Positions 44,720 through 54,014 are shown, counted from the first letter of the stretch. The stretch is 64,000 nucleotides of DNA from Microbacterium maritypicum MF109 (GCF_000455825.1 NZ_ATAO01000206.1:434001-498000); one strand, 5' to 3'. Notes: generated by a model from the sequence alone, not told the origin. Numbers and translations are program-made.

Positions 44720-45436
44720 ATGCAGGATCCAGTTATGAAACCCAAACGGGCCGGACAGCCCCACACCGAACCCGATTCCGATGGGCGCCTGGGTTCACCC
44801 CATGCTCATCAGCGGATCGACCGACATCGAGCCCGTGCCCGTCGACTCACGCGCTCCCTCCTTGCAGCGACACTTTCTCTGGGGATTCTGGCTGGATGCG
44901 CCTCAAACGACTCACTTACGCAGCAGTACCGACAAGGCGACGAGAAAGGGTACATCGCCGGCGACTTCCAAGTCGTAGAGATCCCCAAATCCGCGCGCGG
45001 CGAAGCTGTCGTGTTCGAGGGGGTCACGGAAACCGGTGAGGCCGTCTCCAGCGACGACTTCCTGGGCGACGTGCTGGTGGTGAACTTCTGGTACGCCGCG
45101 TGTGGTCCGTGCATCGTCGAGGCGCCTCTCCTCGAGCAGGTCTGGCAGAAATCCAAGGACGAGGACGTATCTTTCCTCGGCGTCAACACCTACGACCAGC
45201 CGGCCACGGCGCTCTCCTTCGCCAAAGACAACGGCGTCACCTACCCGAGCGTTATCGATGTCGTCGACGGGAGAGTCAAGCTCGCCTTTGCACAGGTCAC
45301 GCCGATTCAGGCGACACCGACCACCCTCGTCATCGACAGGCAAGGACGGGTGGCCGCGCGGATCATCGGGCAGCTGGCCAGCGCATCGATCCTGTCGACC
45401 CTGGTCAGCGACGCGCTCGACGAGGATTCACCATGA
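44720..45436 (+). CDS. TlpA/ResA-like thioredoxin lipoprotein
   Basis: About 238 aa. A long basic N-terminus precedes a signal helix with lipobox LAGC (Cys60), then a thioredoxin-like domain with the redox pair C128-G-P-C131 (WYAACGPC) and the cis-Pro loop QATPTTLVIDRQG. It keeps apocytochrome c cysteines reduced for heme attachment, fed by CcdA. ATG 44720 lies 7 nt after a -10-like TATTCA (leaderless); ATG 44735 is an alternative. The stop overlaps the ccdA start. Confidence 0.88.
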   Translation: MQDPVMKPKRAGQPHTEPDSDGRLGSPHAHQRIDRHRARARRLTRSLLAATLSLGILAGCASNDSLTQQYRQGDEKGYIAGDFQVVEIPKSARGEAVVFEGVTETGEAVSSDDFLGDVLVVNFWYAACGPCIVEAPLLEQVWQKSKDEDVSFLGVNTYDQPATALSFAKDNGVTYPSVIDVVDGRVKLAFAQVTPIQATPTTLVIDRQGRVAARIIGQLASASILSTLVSDALDEDSP

Positions 45437-46197
45437 ATCCTGGAACCATGATCGTCGATGGCGCTCTCTGGGTCGCGATTCCCGTCGCACTCCTCGCGGG
45501 CCTGGTGTCGTTCGTCTCCCCGTGCGTCCTGCCGCTCGTCCCGGGTTACCTCGGATATCTGGGAAGCGCAACGGTCGCTCCCGTCGGCCCATCTCGACCG
45601 GGCGGAGCAGTGTCACCCGAACGTGCCCGACTCCTTGCGGGTGTTGCCCTCTTCATCGCCGGCTTCACGGTCGTCTTCGTCGCAGTGACAGTACTCGGGG
45701 GCGCCTTCGGTCTCGTGCTCCTGCAGTACGCCAACATCCTCACCCGGATGTTTGGCGTCGTCATCATCGTGCTCGGTTTCATCTTCGTCGGGTTCTTCGG
45801 TATCGCCCAGCGGAGCATTCGTCCGCGCGTTCAGGGCAGAGCTGGCCTGATCGGGGCGCCGCTGCTCGGGTTCGCTCTCGGAGTGGGGTGGACGCCCTGC
45901 ATTGGCCCGACGCTCGCAGCAATCATCTCGATGTCATGGAATCTCGGCGATCCCGCCCGCGCGGGCTTGCTGGGGCTTGCGTACTCGCTGGGCCTGGGTA
46001 TCCCGTTTCTTGTGCTCGCGGCCGGATGGGGTTGGGCATCGCGATCCGTGAAATTTCTGCGCCGTCATATCCGCGCACTGAACATCCTCGGAGGGTCGAT
46101 GCTCATCGCCCTCGGTGTGCTCATGGTGACCGGTGCATGGGCCACGCTGATGTCCCAACTGCAACAGGTGGTGATCAATGTCCCCCTCCCGATCTGA
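45433..46197 (+). CDS. ccdA: CcdA, cytochrome c biogenesis thiol-disulfide carrier
   Basis: 254-aa protein with six helices. Two conserved Cys motifs are present, SFVSPCVLPLVPGYLGYL and GVGWTPCIGPTLAAII. It carries reducing equivalents across the membrane to the TlpA-like protein. ATG 45433 overlaps the previous stop (ATGA); the end overlaps resB by 20 nt. Confidence 0.95.
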   Translation: MNPGTMIVDGALWVAIPVALLAGLVSFVSPCVLPLVPGYLGYLGSATVAPVGPSRPGGAVSPERARLLAGVALFIAGFTVVFVAVTVLGGAFGLVLLQYANILTRMFGVVIIVLGFIFVGFFGIAQRSIRPRVQGRAGLIGAPLLGFALGVGWTPCIGPTLAAIISMSWNLGDPARAGLLGLAYSLGLGIPFLVLAAGWGWASRSVKFLRRHIRALNILGGSMLIALGVLMVTGAWATLMSQLQQVVINVPLPI

Positions 46198-47857
46198 TGC
46201 CCGAACGGAAATGATGACGGATCCGCTGCGCCCCAGCGATCATGCCGACGCTGCCGTGCCTGCCGAGGTCGCCCAACCATCCTTGGGGCCCACCGGATGG
46301 CTCCGCTGGGCATGGCGACAGCTGACCAGCATGCGCACCGCGCTTCTTCTGCTCCTCATGCTCGCCATCGCCGCGGTCCCCGGGTCGCTGTTCCCGCAGC
46401 GCAGTGCCGATCCGAACGGTGTCACCCAATGGGAGAGAAACAATCCAGAGGCGTTCCCGATCGCCGATGCTCTCGGGCTGTTCGACGTGTACCTCTCGCC
46501 CTGGTTCTCCGCGATATACCTTCTGCTGTTCACCTCGCTGATCGGGTGTGTCGTCCCGCGCGCGAAGTATCACTACAAGGCGCTGCGCTCGCACCCTCCC
46601 CGCACCCCGGCCAGACTCCATCGGTTGCCGGCATACGCCGAGGTCACGTTTCCGGATGCTGGCGACGTCACGGCGGCGGGCGTGGTCGACATCGCCGCAG
46701 CGCAGTTGCGTAAGGCGGGATATCGGGTGGAGCGCTACGACGGGCGTGGTGCCTTCTCTGTTTCCGCAGAACGAGGGTACCTTCGCGAGACGGGCAACCT
46801 GATCTTCCACGTCGCCCTCGTCGGCGTTCTCATCTCCGTCGCGATTGGAGGATCGTTCGCCTATACCGGGCAACGCGTCGTTGTGGAAGGCACTACTTTC
46901 GTCAACGCGCTAAGCGACTATTCCTCCTTCAACCCGGGACGTTTCGTCGATGGCGCAGGCCTTGCCCCTTACTCCCTGACACTCGACAGCTTCGGCGTCT
47001 CATATCGACTTCCGGGGAGCGCCGGAGCAGGACAAGCTGGAGATTTCGACGCGCAGGTGACGATCCGCCAGCTCGGTAGGGAAGATCGCAAGCAGAACGT
47101 GATCGTGAACTACCCGATCGCCGTGGGAGGCGACCGCATCTTCTTGCTCGGGAACGGATACGCCCCCACCATCACGGTCCGCAACGCTGACGGAGAGGTC
47201 GTCTACAGCGAATCGCAGCCCTTCCTCCCTCAGGATTCGAACATGACGTCACTTGGCATCATCAAAGTTCCGGATGGCTTACCAGAGCAAGTCGGACTCG
47301 TCGGATTCTTCTACCCCACGCGCGGCGTGTTGAACTCTGGCGCCTACACCTCGATCTACCCGGACGTCGTTAACCCAGTACTGACCTTCAACGTCTTCAG
47401 CGGTGATCTCGGTATCGACGACGGCACGCCACGGTCCGTCTACACGCTCGATGTGAGTGGACTCACGCAGCACACCGGCGGGGACAGCAACCAGGAGTCC
47501 CTCGAACTCACCCCCGGTGCAACGGTCGATCTGCCGAACGGTTGGGGCACGGTGACCTGGGAATCGATCTCCGCAGAGAAGCCGGTGAAGCGTTTCGCTT
47601 CACTTCAGATACAGCACGATCCCAGTAGCGGTTGGGTGCTGGGATTCTCGCTGCTCGCAACGCTGGGGCTATTCGCCGGGCTCTTCGTTCCTCGCCGTCG
47701 CCTCTGGGTCAAGGCGCGGGCGAGCGCATCCGGCGTGCGTGTCGAGTATGCGGGCCTTGCACGAGGGGAAGACCCGGCCCTGCAGCGCGCCGTCGACGAT
47801 CTCGCGATGCGTCACGCGGCTGAGCTGCGAAACGAGACATCGGAGAAGTCGCTGTGA
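46178..47857 (+). CDS. resB: ResB, cytochrome c maturation protein
   Basis: 559-aa membrane protein: helices near residues 50-70 and 110-125, a large extracytoplasmic domain (about 130-520) and a final helix. Typical are SMRTALLLLLMLAIAAVPGS followed by LFPQR, and ETGNLIFHVALVGVLISVAIG. It works with CcsB/ResC to deliver and attach heme. ATG 46178 (AGGTGG upstream) lies inside ccdA; ATG 46211 is an alternative. The stop overlaps the GTG of the next gene. Confidence 0.93.
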   Translation: MSPSRSDARTEMMTDPLRPSDHADAAVPAEVAQPSLGPTGWLRWAWRQLTSMRTALLLLLMLAIAAVPGSLFPQRSADPNGVTQWERNNPEAFPIADALGLFDVYLSPWFSAIYLLLFTSLIGCVVPRAKYHYKALRSHPPRTPARLHRLPAYAEVTFPDAGDVTAAGVVDIAAAQLRKAGYRVERYDGRGAFSVSAERGYLRETGNLIFHVALVGVLISVAIGGSFAYTGQRVVVEGTTFVNALSDYSSFNPGRFVDGAGLAPYSLTLDSFGVSYRLPGSAGAGQAGDFDAQVTIRQLGREDRKQNVIVNYPIAVGGDRIFLLGNGYAPTITVRNADGEVVYSESQPFLPQDSNMTSLGIIKVPDGLPEQVGLVGFFYPTRGVLNSGAYTSIYPDVVNPVLTFNVFSGDLGIDDGTPRSVYTLDVSGLTQHTGGDSNQESLELTPGATVDLPNGWGTVTWESISAEKPVKRFASLQIQHDPSSGWVLGFSLLATLGLFAGLFVPRRRLWVKARASASGVRVEYAGLARGEDPALQRAVDDLAMRHAAELRNETSEKSL

Positions 47858-48750
47858 AGATCACCCACACGCGAAAGAGCACGCCTGTTGCCGACTGCTC
47901 GGCGCCACCGATCCGACCCCAGAGGCACGCGACGACACGGCGAGATCGCGTACTCGACGATCAGCGCCACGCCCGTCCAAGATCGAGTCACCGCACGGTG
48001 CGGCGGCGATCCCGCCAGAACCCAGCCATCAAACGGTCGGCGCAAAAGGCGGCGATCCTTGTCGTGGTGGGCGCGCTCATCACCACCTTCGCTCTCCCCG
48101 CGTTTGCGAGCCCGCCCGTAGATCCCGCAGACCCGCGGACTCTTCAACAGGTCGCCGCGGGCGACTCGCAATCCCTGGTTGTCGCCTCCGACGTATTGCC
48201 ATCGCCCCTTCAGCGGGGAACCTTCTCCGCGACGACACCGGATGAGATCGCGAAGAGGAAGGCTGCCGAAGCTGCTGCTGCTGCCAGAGCGACCGCCAAC
48301 GCCCAGGTCACCTCGGCTCGCTTCGACTTCAGCATGGTCTCACCAGGAAGCGGTCTCGTGCGCTGGCCCTTGGGCGGGCCCTTCACTGTCGGCGACCGCT
48401 TCGGGGCGCGCGGCGGTGCGCACATGGGTACCGACATGCTGGCCGAGGGCGGGACACCGGTCTTCGCGGCTCTCGACGGGGTCGTCAGGATTTCGCAGGA
48501 CAGCTATTCCGCGTATGGCGTGGCGATCGTCCTGGAATCGGTCGTGAACGGACGGCGCGTCAGCACCGTGTACCCGCACATGCGCTCCGGAAGCCGTCAG
48601 GTCGGCGTCGGGCAGACCGTGTCCGCGGGTCAGCTGATCGGCCTCGTCGGCAGCACTGGTCGGTCTACCGCGAACCACCTGCATTTCGAGGTGTATATCG
48701 ACGGACAAGCCGTTGACTCGCTGAGCTGGCTCGAAGCGAATGCGGGCTGA
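47854..48750 (+). CDS. M23-family peptidoglycan endopeptidase 2
   Basis: 298-aa protein. After about 65 basic residues comes one helix (AAILVVVGALITTFALPAFA), a short spacer and an M23 domain with HMGTD and HLHFE motifs. The second copy of this class in the cassette; it is coupled to resB by a GTGA overlap and precedes ccsB. It probably opens the cell wall locally for assembly of exported complexes, but that is inference. Confidence 0.85.
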   Translation: MKITHTRKSTPVADCSAPPIRPQRHATTRRDRVLDDQRHARPRSSHRTVRRRSRQNPAIKRSAQKAAILVVVGALITTFALPAFASPPVDPADPRTLQQVAAGDSQSLVVASDVLPSPLQRGTFSATTPDEIAKRKAAEAAAAARATANAQVTSARFDFSMVSPGSGLVRWPLGGPFTVGDRFGARGGAHMGTDMLAEGGTPVFAALDGVVRISQDSYSAYGVAIVLESVVNGRRVSTVYPHMRSGSRQVGVGQTVSAGQLIGLVGSTGRSTANHLHFEVYIDGQAVDSLSWLEANAG

Positions 48751-48818
48751 CCTGTCCTCTCTACCAGCTCGGCACCCCATCGCCCGTAACCGCCCTTTGA
48801 TCGAGAGGATGATCTCGC

Positions 48819-49847
48819 ATGAATGACGTCGACCCGCTGTCCCTCGACAGCATTTCATTGCTGCTCGTGTGGACCGCGATCACCACCTACCTGCTGGCGT
48901 TCGTCGCTTTCAGCATTGACCTCGCGCAACGCGCGGCCCGCACACCAGCACCGCAACGCCAACATGAGCTCGTCGCAGCCGGCAGTTCTTCGCACACCCG
49001 AGCCCTTCTAGGTGTGCAGGATCCGCGAGAGTCGCCGGATAGCATCCGGGTTCCACCGTCGCAAAGGCCTCGACTACTGTGGGCGAGGATCGGGACGTCG
49101 CTGACGGCGCTCGCCTTCCTCTTTCATGTGGCAGGGACTGTCACCCGTGGCATCGCCGCCGAACGCGTCCCCTGGGCGAACATGTACGAGTTCGCCCTCA
49201 CAGGCACCGTCCTGATCGTCGCGGTCTACCTCGCCGTTCTGCGGCGCTACGACCTCCGCTTCCTCGGCGCGTTCCTCATCGGCATGATCGTGCTCCTTCT
49301 CGGTGGCTCGTCGATCAGTTTCTACGTCGAGGTCGTGCCGTTGATGGATCCACTCAAGAGCGTCTGGCTCGTCATCCACGTCTTCGTCGCATCGCTGGCT
49401 ACCGCCCTGTTCGCCATCGCCTGCGGCATATCCATCACCCAACTGCTGCAGAACCGGCGGACACGCCGACTCGCCCGAGCGTCGGCCGACGCTCGTCAGG
49501 AGCCAGGACCTAGCTTCCTGAACACCGTGCCGGCCACCGACACGCTGGAGACGCTCGCGTACCGCTTCGCGATCGTCGGATTCATGTTCTGGACCTTCAC
49601 CCTGATCGCCGGCGCGATCTGGGCCAATGACTCCTGGGGTCGGTACTGGGGGTTCGACGTCAAGGAAGTGTGGACCTTCGTGATCTGGGTGCTCTACGCC
49701 GGGTACATCCATGCCAGGGCGACCCGCGGCTGGCGAGGATCACGATCCGCGTGGTTGTCCATCGTCGGTTTCGCCGCGGTGCTTTTCAACTTCACCATCG
49801 TGAACATGTACTTCCAAGGCCTTCACTCCTACTCCGGGCTCTCCTGA
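48819..49847 (+). CDS. ccsB: CcsB/ResC, cytochrome c heme lyase subunit
   Basis: 342-aa protein with about eight helices and the heme-handling WWD-type domain: WANDSWGRYWGFDVKEVWTF, where the usual W-D-P-K is replaced by F-D-V-K. Conserved His residues flank it (VIHVFVASL, GLHSYSG). It completes System II cytochrome c maturation with ResB, CcdA and TlpA. GAGAGGATG upstream; ATG 48819. No apocytochrome with a CxxCH motif is seen in the window. Confidence 0.93.
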   Translation: MNDVDPLSLDSISLLLVWTAITTYLLAFVAFSIDLAQRAARTPAPQRQHELVAAGSSSHTRALLGVQDPRESPDSIRVPPSQRPRLLWARIGTSLTALAFLFHVAGTVTRGIAAERVPWANMYEFALTGTVLIVAVYLAVLRRYDLRFLGAFLIGMIVLLLGGSSISFYVEVVPLMDPLKSVWLVIHVFVASLATALFAIACGISITQLLQNRRTRRLARASADARQEPGPSFLNTVPATDTLETLAYRFAIVGFMFWTFTLIAGAIWANDSWGRYWGFDVKEVWTFVIWVLYAGYIHARATRGWRGSRSAWLSIVGFAAVLFNFTIVNMYFQGLHSYSGLS

Positions 49848-50055
49848 TACCCAGGGTATGCGGTCAGACGGAGCCGAAGAACCCGTTCATACGTGGCGAT
49901 CGCTATCGATGTTCCATCTCACGAGCTTTGGAGGTAGGTCGCCCCCTCGAAAGCGGATCCGAGCATCCGATCGCTCGCGCGACCCAGGAAGCGGCAGCCG
50001 TGCACGTCGCTGATCTCGCCTCCATCGAAGTCTTCACAGCGCTCCCGGGGCTAGG

Positions 50056-51128
50056 TGTACTGACCCGGATCGTTGTTGACGTAGGAGAAGCCTCCGGTGT
50101 CGAGTTGGAGCTGTCTAGTTCTGCAGCTCGATCACACGGAGGCTTCTCGTGTCCCACGCTAATGCCCGGCTGACTCCGGCCGGCCGGTTGATCATGGTCC
50201 AGCGCATCCAGTCTGGGCGGGCGGTCGCTCACGTGGCGGCGGAGATGGGTATCTCCCGCACGACGGCGTGGCGGTGGTGGCGTCGTTTCCGTGAGTTCGG
50301 GCCGGCTGGGCTGGCGGACCGATCGAGCGTTGCGAGGTCGCATCCGGCGCGGACGGGTCCGTGCGTGGAGGCGCGGGTGCGGATCATGCGTCACCTCACC
50401 CGCCGGGGACCGGTTTTCATCGCTGGAAGGCTCGGCATGCACGCCTCGGCAGTCGGCCGTGTTCTGCGCCGCCACCAGATGCCGTTGCTGCGCGAGTTGG
50501 ACCCGGTCACGGGGGCCGTGATCCGCGCGACGCGCCGTTCTGCGCGCCGCTATGAACACGACCATCCGGGGTCGCTGGTCCATATCGACGTGAAGAAGCT
50601 CGGCCGTATCCCCGACGGCGGCGGATGGCGGGCCGATCCCCTCGCAGAGCGCGGCGGTTCACAGGACCTCGCATCGCAAGGTCGGATACGACTTCGTCCA
50701 CGCCGCCATCGATGACCACTCCCGGGTCGCCTATGCCGAGGTGCACAGCGACGAGAAGGGCGACACCTGCGCAGCGTTTGCCCGGCGAGCGATCGCGTTC
50801 TTCGCCGATCTCGGGGTGAGAGTCGAGCGCATCATCACGGACAACGCGTTCGCCTACCGGCATGCGAGAGCGTTCCACGCCGCTCTGGCAGATAACCAGG
50901 TCACGCAGAAGTTCATCAAGCCGCACTGCCCCTGGACGAATGGGAAGGTCGAGCGACTCAATCGCACACTCGCCGCTGAGTGGGCCTACGCCCGCCCCTT
51001 CACCTCAAACGCAGAACGCGCAGCCGCCTTGCCAACATGGCTCGACCACTACAACCTAGACAGAGCCCACCTCGGCATCGGAGGCCACACCCCCATCGAC
51101 GGAATCAACAACGGTCGAGGTCAGTACA
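50056..51128 (+). mobile_element. IS481-family insertion sequence, copy 2
   Basis: 1073-bp element with ends TGTACTGACC... (21 of 24 matching inverted repeats). The 6-bp duplication GCTAGG is at 50050-50055 and 51129-51134, again with CTAG core. It differs clearly from copy 1 in sequence. The insertion interrupts a P-type ATPase remnant. Confidence 0.9.
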
Positions 51129-51133
51129 GCTAG
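50149..51133 (+). pseudogene. IS481 transposase, frameshifted
   Basis: The frame from GTG 50149 carries the HTH part and the first catalytic Asp (HIDVKKLGRIPDGGGWR) but shifts by one near 50640; the second half (DDHSRVAYAEV, IITDNAFAYR, GKVERLNRT with the Glu) is in another frame and ends at TAG inside the target duplication. A short deletion is the likely cause. Confidence 0.88.
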
Positions 51134-51833
51134 GCGCGACCGCACGCATCGAGAACAGGGCGCTACTCGTCGGCGGCGCTGCCCTCCTGAGTCAGCAAGG
51201 CGTGGACCTCTCTCCGGCCGAGGAAGCACTCGTATGGGCCGATGCACATGGCCACACCACCGCTCTCGTCGCTCGCGACAGAGTGCTCATCGGCATCCTC
51301 TCGCTTGCCGACACCATCAAACTGCAAGCAGCAGACGTCATCGCCGCGCTGCACGCGCAGCGCCTCCGCACGGTACCCCTCACCGGAGACAGCCACGCCG
51401 CCGGCACGCGCATCCTGGTGCGTGATGACCTTCACGTCATTCCCGATGCGATTGCCATCTCGCGAAAGACTCTGCACACCATCCGGACAAACCTCGGCTG
51501 GGCATTCGGCTACAACGTTGCCGCCATCCCCATCGCCGCCGCAGTCCTGCTCAACCCACTAATCGCCGCGCCCGCGATGTCACTGTCGTCTGTCCTCGTG
51601 ATCTACAACAGCCTCCGCATTCAGCGGGTACGCAGCACCCGCAGGCACTGACATGCTGGTTATCCACCTACTTCGGAGCTCGGACCGGTTCATCCTCACG
51701 CCTTGGCACCGACCGATTCGGAGGCGGTCGCAGAAATGCATCACCGCCCCTTCGCCAGAAGCATCACAAGGGCTGAGAACGAACGTCTCAACTTCGCAAT
51801 GGGGACTGCTGCACGGATAGGTGACAGTTTCGG

Positions 51834-51998
51834 TTAGGCCGCGAGGGCCAGGTTCTGGTTCATGATGGTCTCGAGTTCGACCGGCGTCAAACGTCCCAGG
51901 CGTGCCTGCCGGCGGCGCCGGTGGTAGGTCCGTTCGATCCAGGTCACGATCGCGATGCGAAGCTCCTCGCGGGTGGTCCAGGAACGCCGTGTCGGAAT
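51834..51998 (-). pseudogene. C-terminal fragment of an IS3-family transposase
   Basis: The last 50 or so residues of an OrfB-type integrase: RRSWTTREELRIAIVTWIER, then YHRRRRQARLGRLTPVELE, the usual C-terminal end of IS3 transposases. Nothing upstream matches, so only the tail is left. Confidence 0.75.
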
Positions 51999-52060
51999 CG
52001 GGTTGAGATGACACTGAATGTCACTCAGTCGGGCGTGTTTGACGCTTTGCCTGCCTGCGT

Positions 52061-52290
52061 TCAGACGTCGACGCTGAGCAGGTGCGCATGTACCTGCCGC
52101 CCTGCCTCTTCGGTCAAGGTGGTGACGTCGTGGAGCGGCATGCCGTCGATGGTGATGAAGGCGTCGCCGTGGAGACGGTGGCCCACCCACCGAAGACGCA
52201 CCTCTTGGGTGCTGCGAATCCCAGCGGTGTGCTCGAAGGCGTGCTCGGCACGATCGAGCAGGTCGGGCTCTGGCAGTGGGAGAACGGCAT
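52061..52290 (-). pseudogene. C-terminal fragment of a CDF cation exporter
   Basis: Read on the minus strand: DLLDRAEHAFEHTAGIRSTQ, then VRLRWVGHRLHGDAFITID, ending AHLLSVDV, a pattern of the cytoplasmic domain of CDF exporters. The membrane part is gone; the sequence changes to an MFS fragment on the other strand at about 52290. Confidence 0.6.
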
Positions 52291-52297
52291 CGGGATC

Positions 52298-52931
52298 GTG
52301 GTCGCGATTGCGCTGTACGTCGCGTTCGTCGTTCGACAGCGCACCACCCGGACGCCGTTGATGGATCTTCGCCTGATGACGCGCCGCCCTGTCGTCGCCG
52401 GGATCTTCCTGATCTTCATGGCGATCGCGCAGCAGAACGGCACATGGGATACGGACCCCTGATCACCGGGCTGTTGTTCCTGCCCGTTGCGGCGGCCACG
52501 ATGATCGGGGCGGCTCTCGCGGGGAACCTCGCCGCCCGCCTCGGTCTCCCAGCCCTTGCCGCCACCGGTCTGATCGTCGCAGCGGTCGGGCTCGCCGTCG
52601 CCGGCCTCTGGCTGACCCCCGTCATCGCGACGATCGGCATTGCTGTGGCTGCGGCGGGCACAGGCATTCTGTTCGTCGCCGCGTCCGCGTCGGCACTCGG
52701 GAAGTCGCCCCTCACGAGGCGGGCATCGCGTCTGGCATCGTCAGTACGTTCCACGAGTTTGGCGCGTCGGTAGGCGCTGCCGTGATGTCCAGCGTCGCCG
52801 CGGTAAGCCTGGCCGGAGGCACCACAGATGGCTTCACCGCAGCACTTGTTGTGGCCAGCATCGCCGCTGTGGTCGCTGCGGGGGTGGCCGCGATGGTCAC
52901 TCCACGGGCACCGAAGGAACAAGTCGATTGA
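52298..52931 (+). pseudogene. C-terminal fragments of an MFS (DHA2-type) transporter
   Basis: Pieces in different frames: TPLMDLRLMTRRPVVAGIFL and FMAIAQQNGTW, then (shifted) GPLITGLLFLPVAAATMIGA, then (shifted) FHEFGASVGAAVMSSVAAVS and AALVVASIAAVVAAGV. At least two frameshifts. The N-terminal half is missing. A broken multidrug exporter. Confidence 0.75.
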
Positions 52932-53066
52932 AACCCGGAGGGTGCTGAGCGCAGCCAGACGCCCAGCACCCCTGGACCATAACCGAGCTGTTGTGAACGC
53001 CCGCGCAACCAGAGCGGGGCTCGACCCTGGCACGGTGTCTCGCGAGGTAGAGGATCGCGTTCCCTA

Positions 53067-53216
53067 TCAGTGCTCGATGGGGTCGGCGCGGAGGCGGAGC
53101 GCGACCCAGAGTCCGCAGCGGCGGCAGATATAGACGGTGTCGCTGAGTGCGTGCAAACGGCGACGTGGGTATTGGCGTCCGCAGCAGGAACAGGTCAAGT
53201 CTGCGGTGTCATCCAT
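53067..53216 (-). CDS. 49-aa zinc-ribbon protein
   Basis: Small protein with two CxxC pairs (CSCC and CRRC, residues about 10-13 and 32-35), a treble-clef-like zinc ribbon. ATG 53216 overlaps the end of the upstream thioredoxin-like gene by 8 nt, so it is translationally coupled. Function unknown. Confidence 0.6.
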   Translation of the reverse strand: MDDTADLTCSCCGRQYPRRRLHALSDTVYICRRCGLWVALRLRADPIEH

Positions 53217-53514
53217 GAGTCGCGAGAGCTTCCTCGATTTGTTGCTGGGTCGGAGATCCAGCCATACCGAGTGGTGTGAAGTAGATCCGGCAGGCAAGGT
53301 CGCCCGTACGTCCTTGCGAGGGAAAGAGGTCAGCGCCGTCGATGAGGATCGTGGGGGATCCGGCGAAGGGCCGGCTCTGGGCGGTCTCGGTGGAGTCGAT
53401 CAGTGTGACGTCGATTGACGTACCCGGGAGCGTCTTGTCGACCGCGACGCGCAGACGGTGAAGGGTGTCTTCCCAACTGGGGCAGTCAGAGATGTGGAGC
53501 AGTTCAATCGTCAT
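53209..53514 (-). CDS. Thioredoxin-fold protein of the DF family
   Basis: 101-aa protein with LHISDCPSWEDT near the start (one Cys, where glutaredoxins have a pair), FAGSPTILIDGADLFP in the middle and RIYFTPLGMAGSPTQQQIEEA at the end. This pattern is seen in small thioredoxin-like proteins encoded beside mercury, arsenic and copper genes. SD GGAGG 6 nt before ATG 53514. It is divergent from csoR, probably sharing its operator region. Confidence 0.75.
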   Translation of the reverse strand: MTIELLHISDCPSWEDTLHRLRVAVDKTLPGTSIDVTLIDSTETAQSRPFAGSPTILIDGADLFPSQGRTGDLACRIYFTPLGMAGSPTQQQIEEALATHG

Positions 53515-53668
53515 GATGGGCCTCCGTGAAGCTCTATCCGTAAAAGGTCTGTCGCCCTTGGTCTATCGCCATTTGATCGCAGCTGCGACCACGCTGCAAG
53601 GGCCGCTGTCTTGGCTTCTCTGAAATCGCAGCCAAATGCTGTCGTCTGGGAATAGACCCCTGCCTGTT

Positions 53669-53691
53669 GGGGTAGTATACCCCCAGGGGGT
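53669..53691. promoter_or_regulatory. CsoR operator with overlapping palindromes
   Basis: Two overlapping palindromes: GGGGTAGTATACCCC at 53669-53683 and ACCCCCAGGGGGT at 53679-53691. G-tract/C-tract palindromes with TA steps are the known CsoR operator type. It lies 12 bp before the csoR ATG, on the side of the divergent gene too. Confidence 0.8.
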
Positions 53692-53702
53692 CTGCTATCC
53701 GT

Positions 53703-53984
53703 ATGAACGGTTACACCGACAACAAGGCGGATCTGCGCAAGCGCTTGAGTCGGGTTGAGGGTCAGGTGCGAGGTATCTCTCGGATGGCCGATGAGGACAA
53801 GCACTGCATCGACATCCTGACGCAGGTCGCTGCGGCCACGAAGGCGCTCGAAACTGTGGCGTTGTCGCTCCTCAGCGACCATCTGAGCCATTGCGTCGCC
53901 CAGGCAAGCGCGGAAGGCGGCGAGGTTGCCGCGGAAAAAGTCCGCGAAGCAAACGACGCCATCGCCCGCCTGGTCCGTTCATAA
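53703..53984 (+). CDS. csoR: CsoR-family copper-sensing repressor
   Basis: 93-aa helical repressor. The Cu(I) ligands of the family are present as C35 (HCIDIL), H60 and C64 (DHLSHCV). It binds an operator when copper-free and releases it on copper binding. The operator palindromes are immediately upstream. Followed 30 bp later by copZ and copB. Confidence 0.92.
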   Translation: MNGYTDNKADLRKRLSRVEGQVRGISRMADEDKHCIDILTQVAAATKALETVALSLLSDHLSHCVAQASAEGGEVAAEKVREANDAIARLVRS

Positions 53985-54014
53985 CCACCCGCCTGACTCT
54001 TGGAGAAACCCACC

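Larger units (their letters stand above)
49925..51651 (+). pseudogene. Heavy-metal P-type ATPase remnant split by IS481
   Basis: Reading across the insertion joins SGSEHPIARATQEAA and EVFTALPGLG to ATARIENRALLVGG, then ISRKTLHTIRTNLGWAF, YNVAAIPIAAAVLLNP and SSVLVIYNSLR, all typical of copper/zinc P1B ATPases. Lost are everything before the nucleotide domain and the hinge GDGINDAPAL (TGDSHAAG jumps to LHVIPDAIAI). So it is truncated, internally deleted and interrupted by an IS (50056-51128). Confidence 0.85.
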
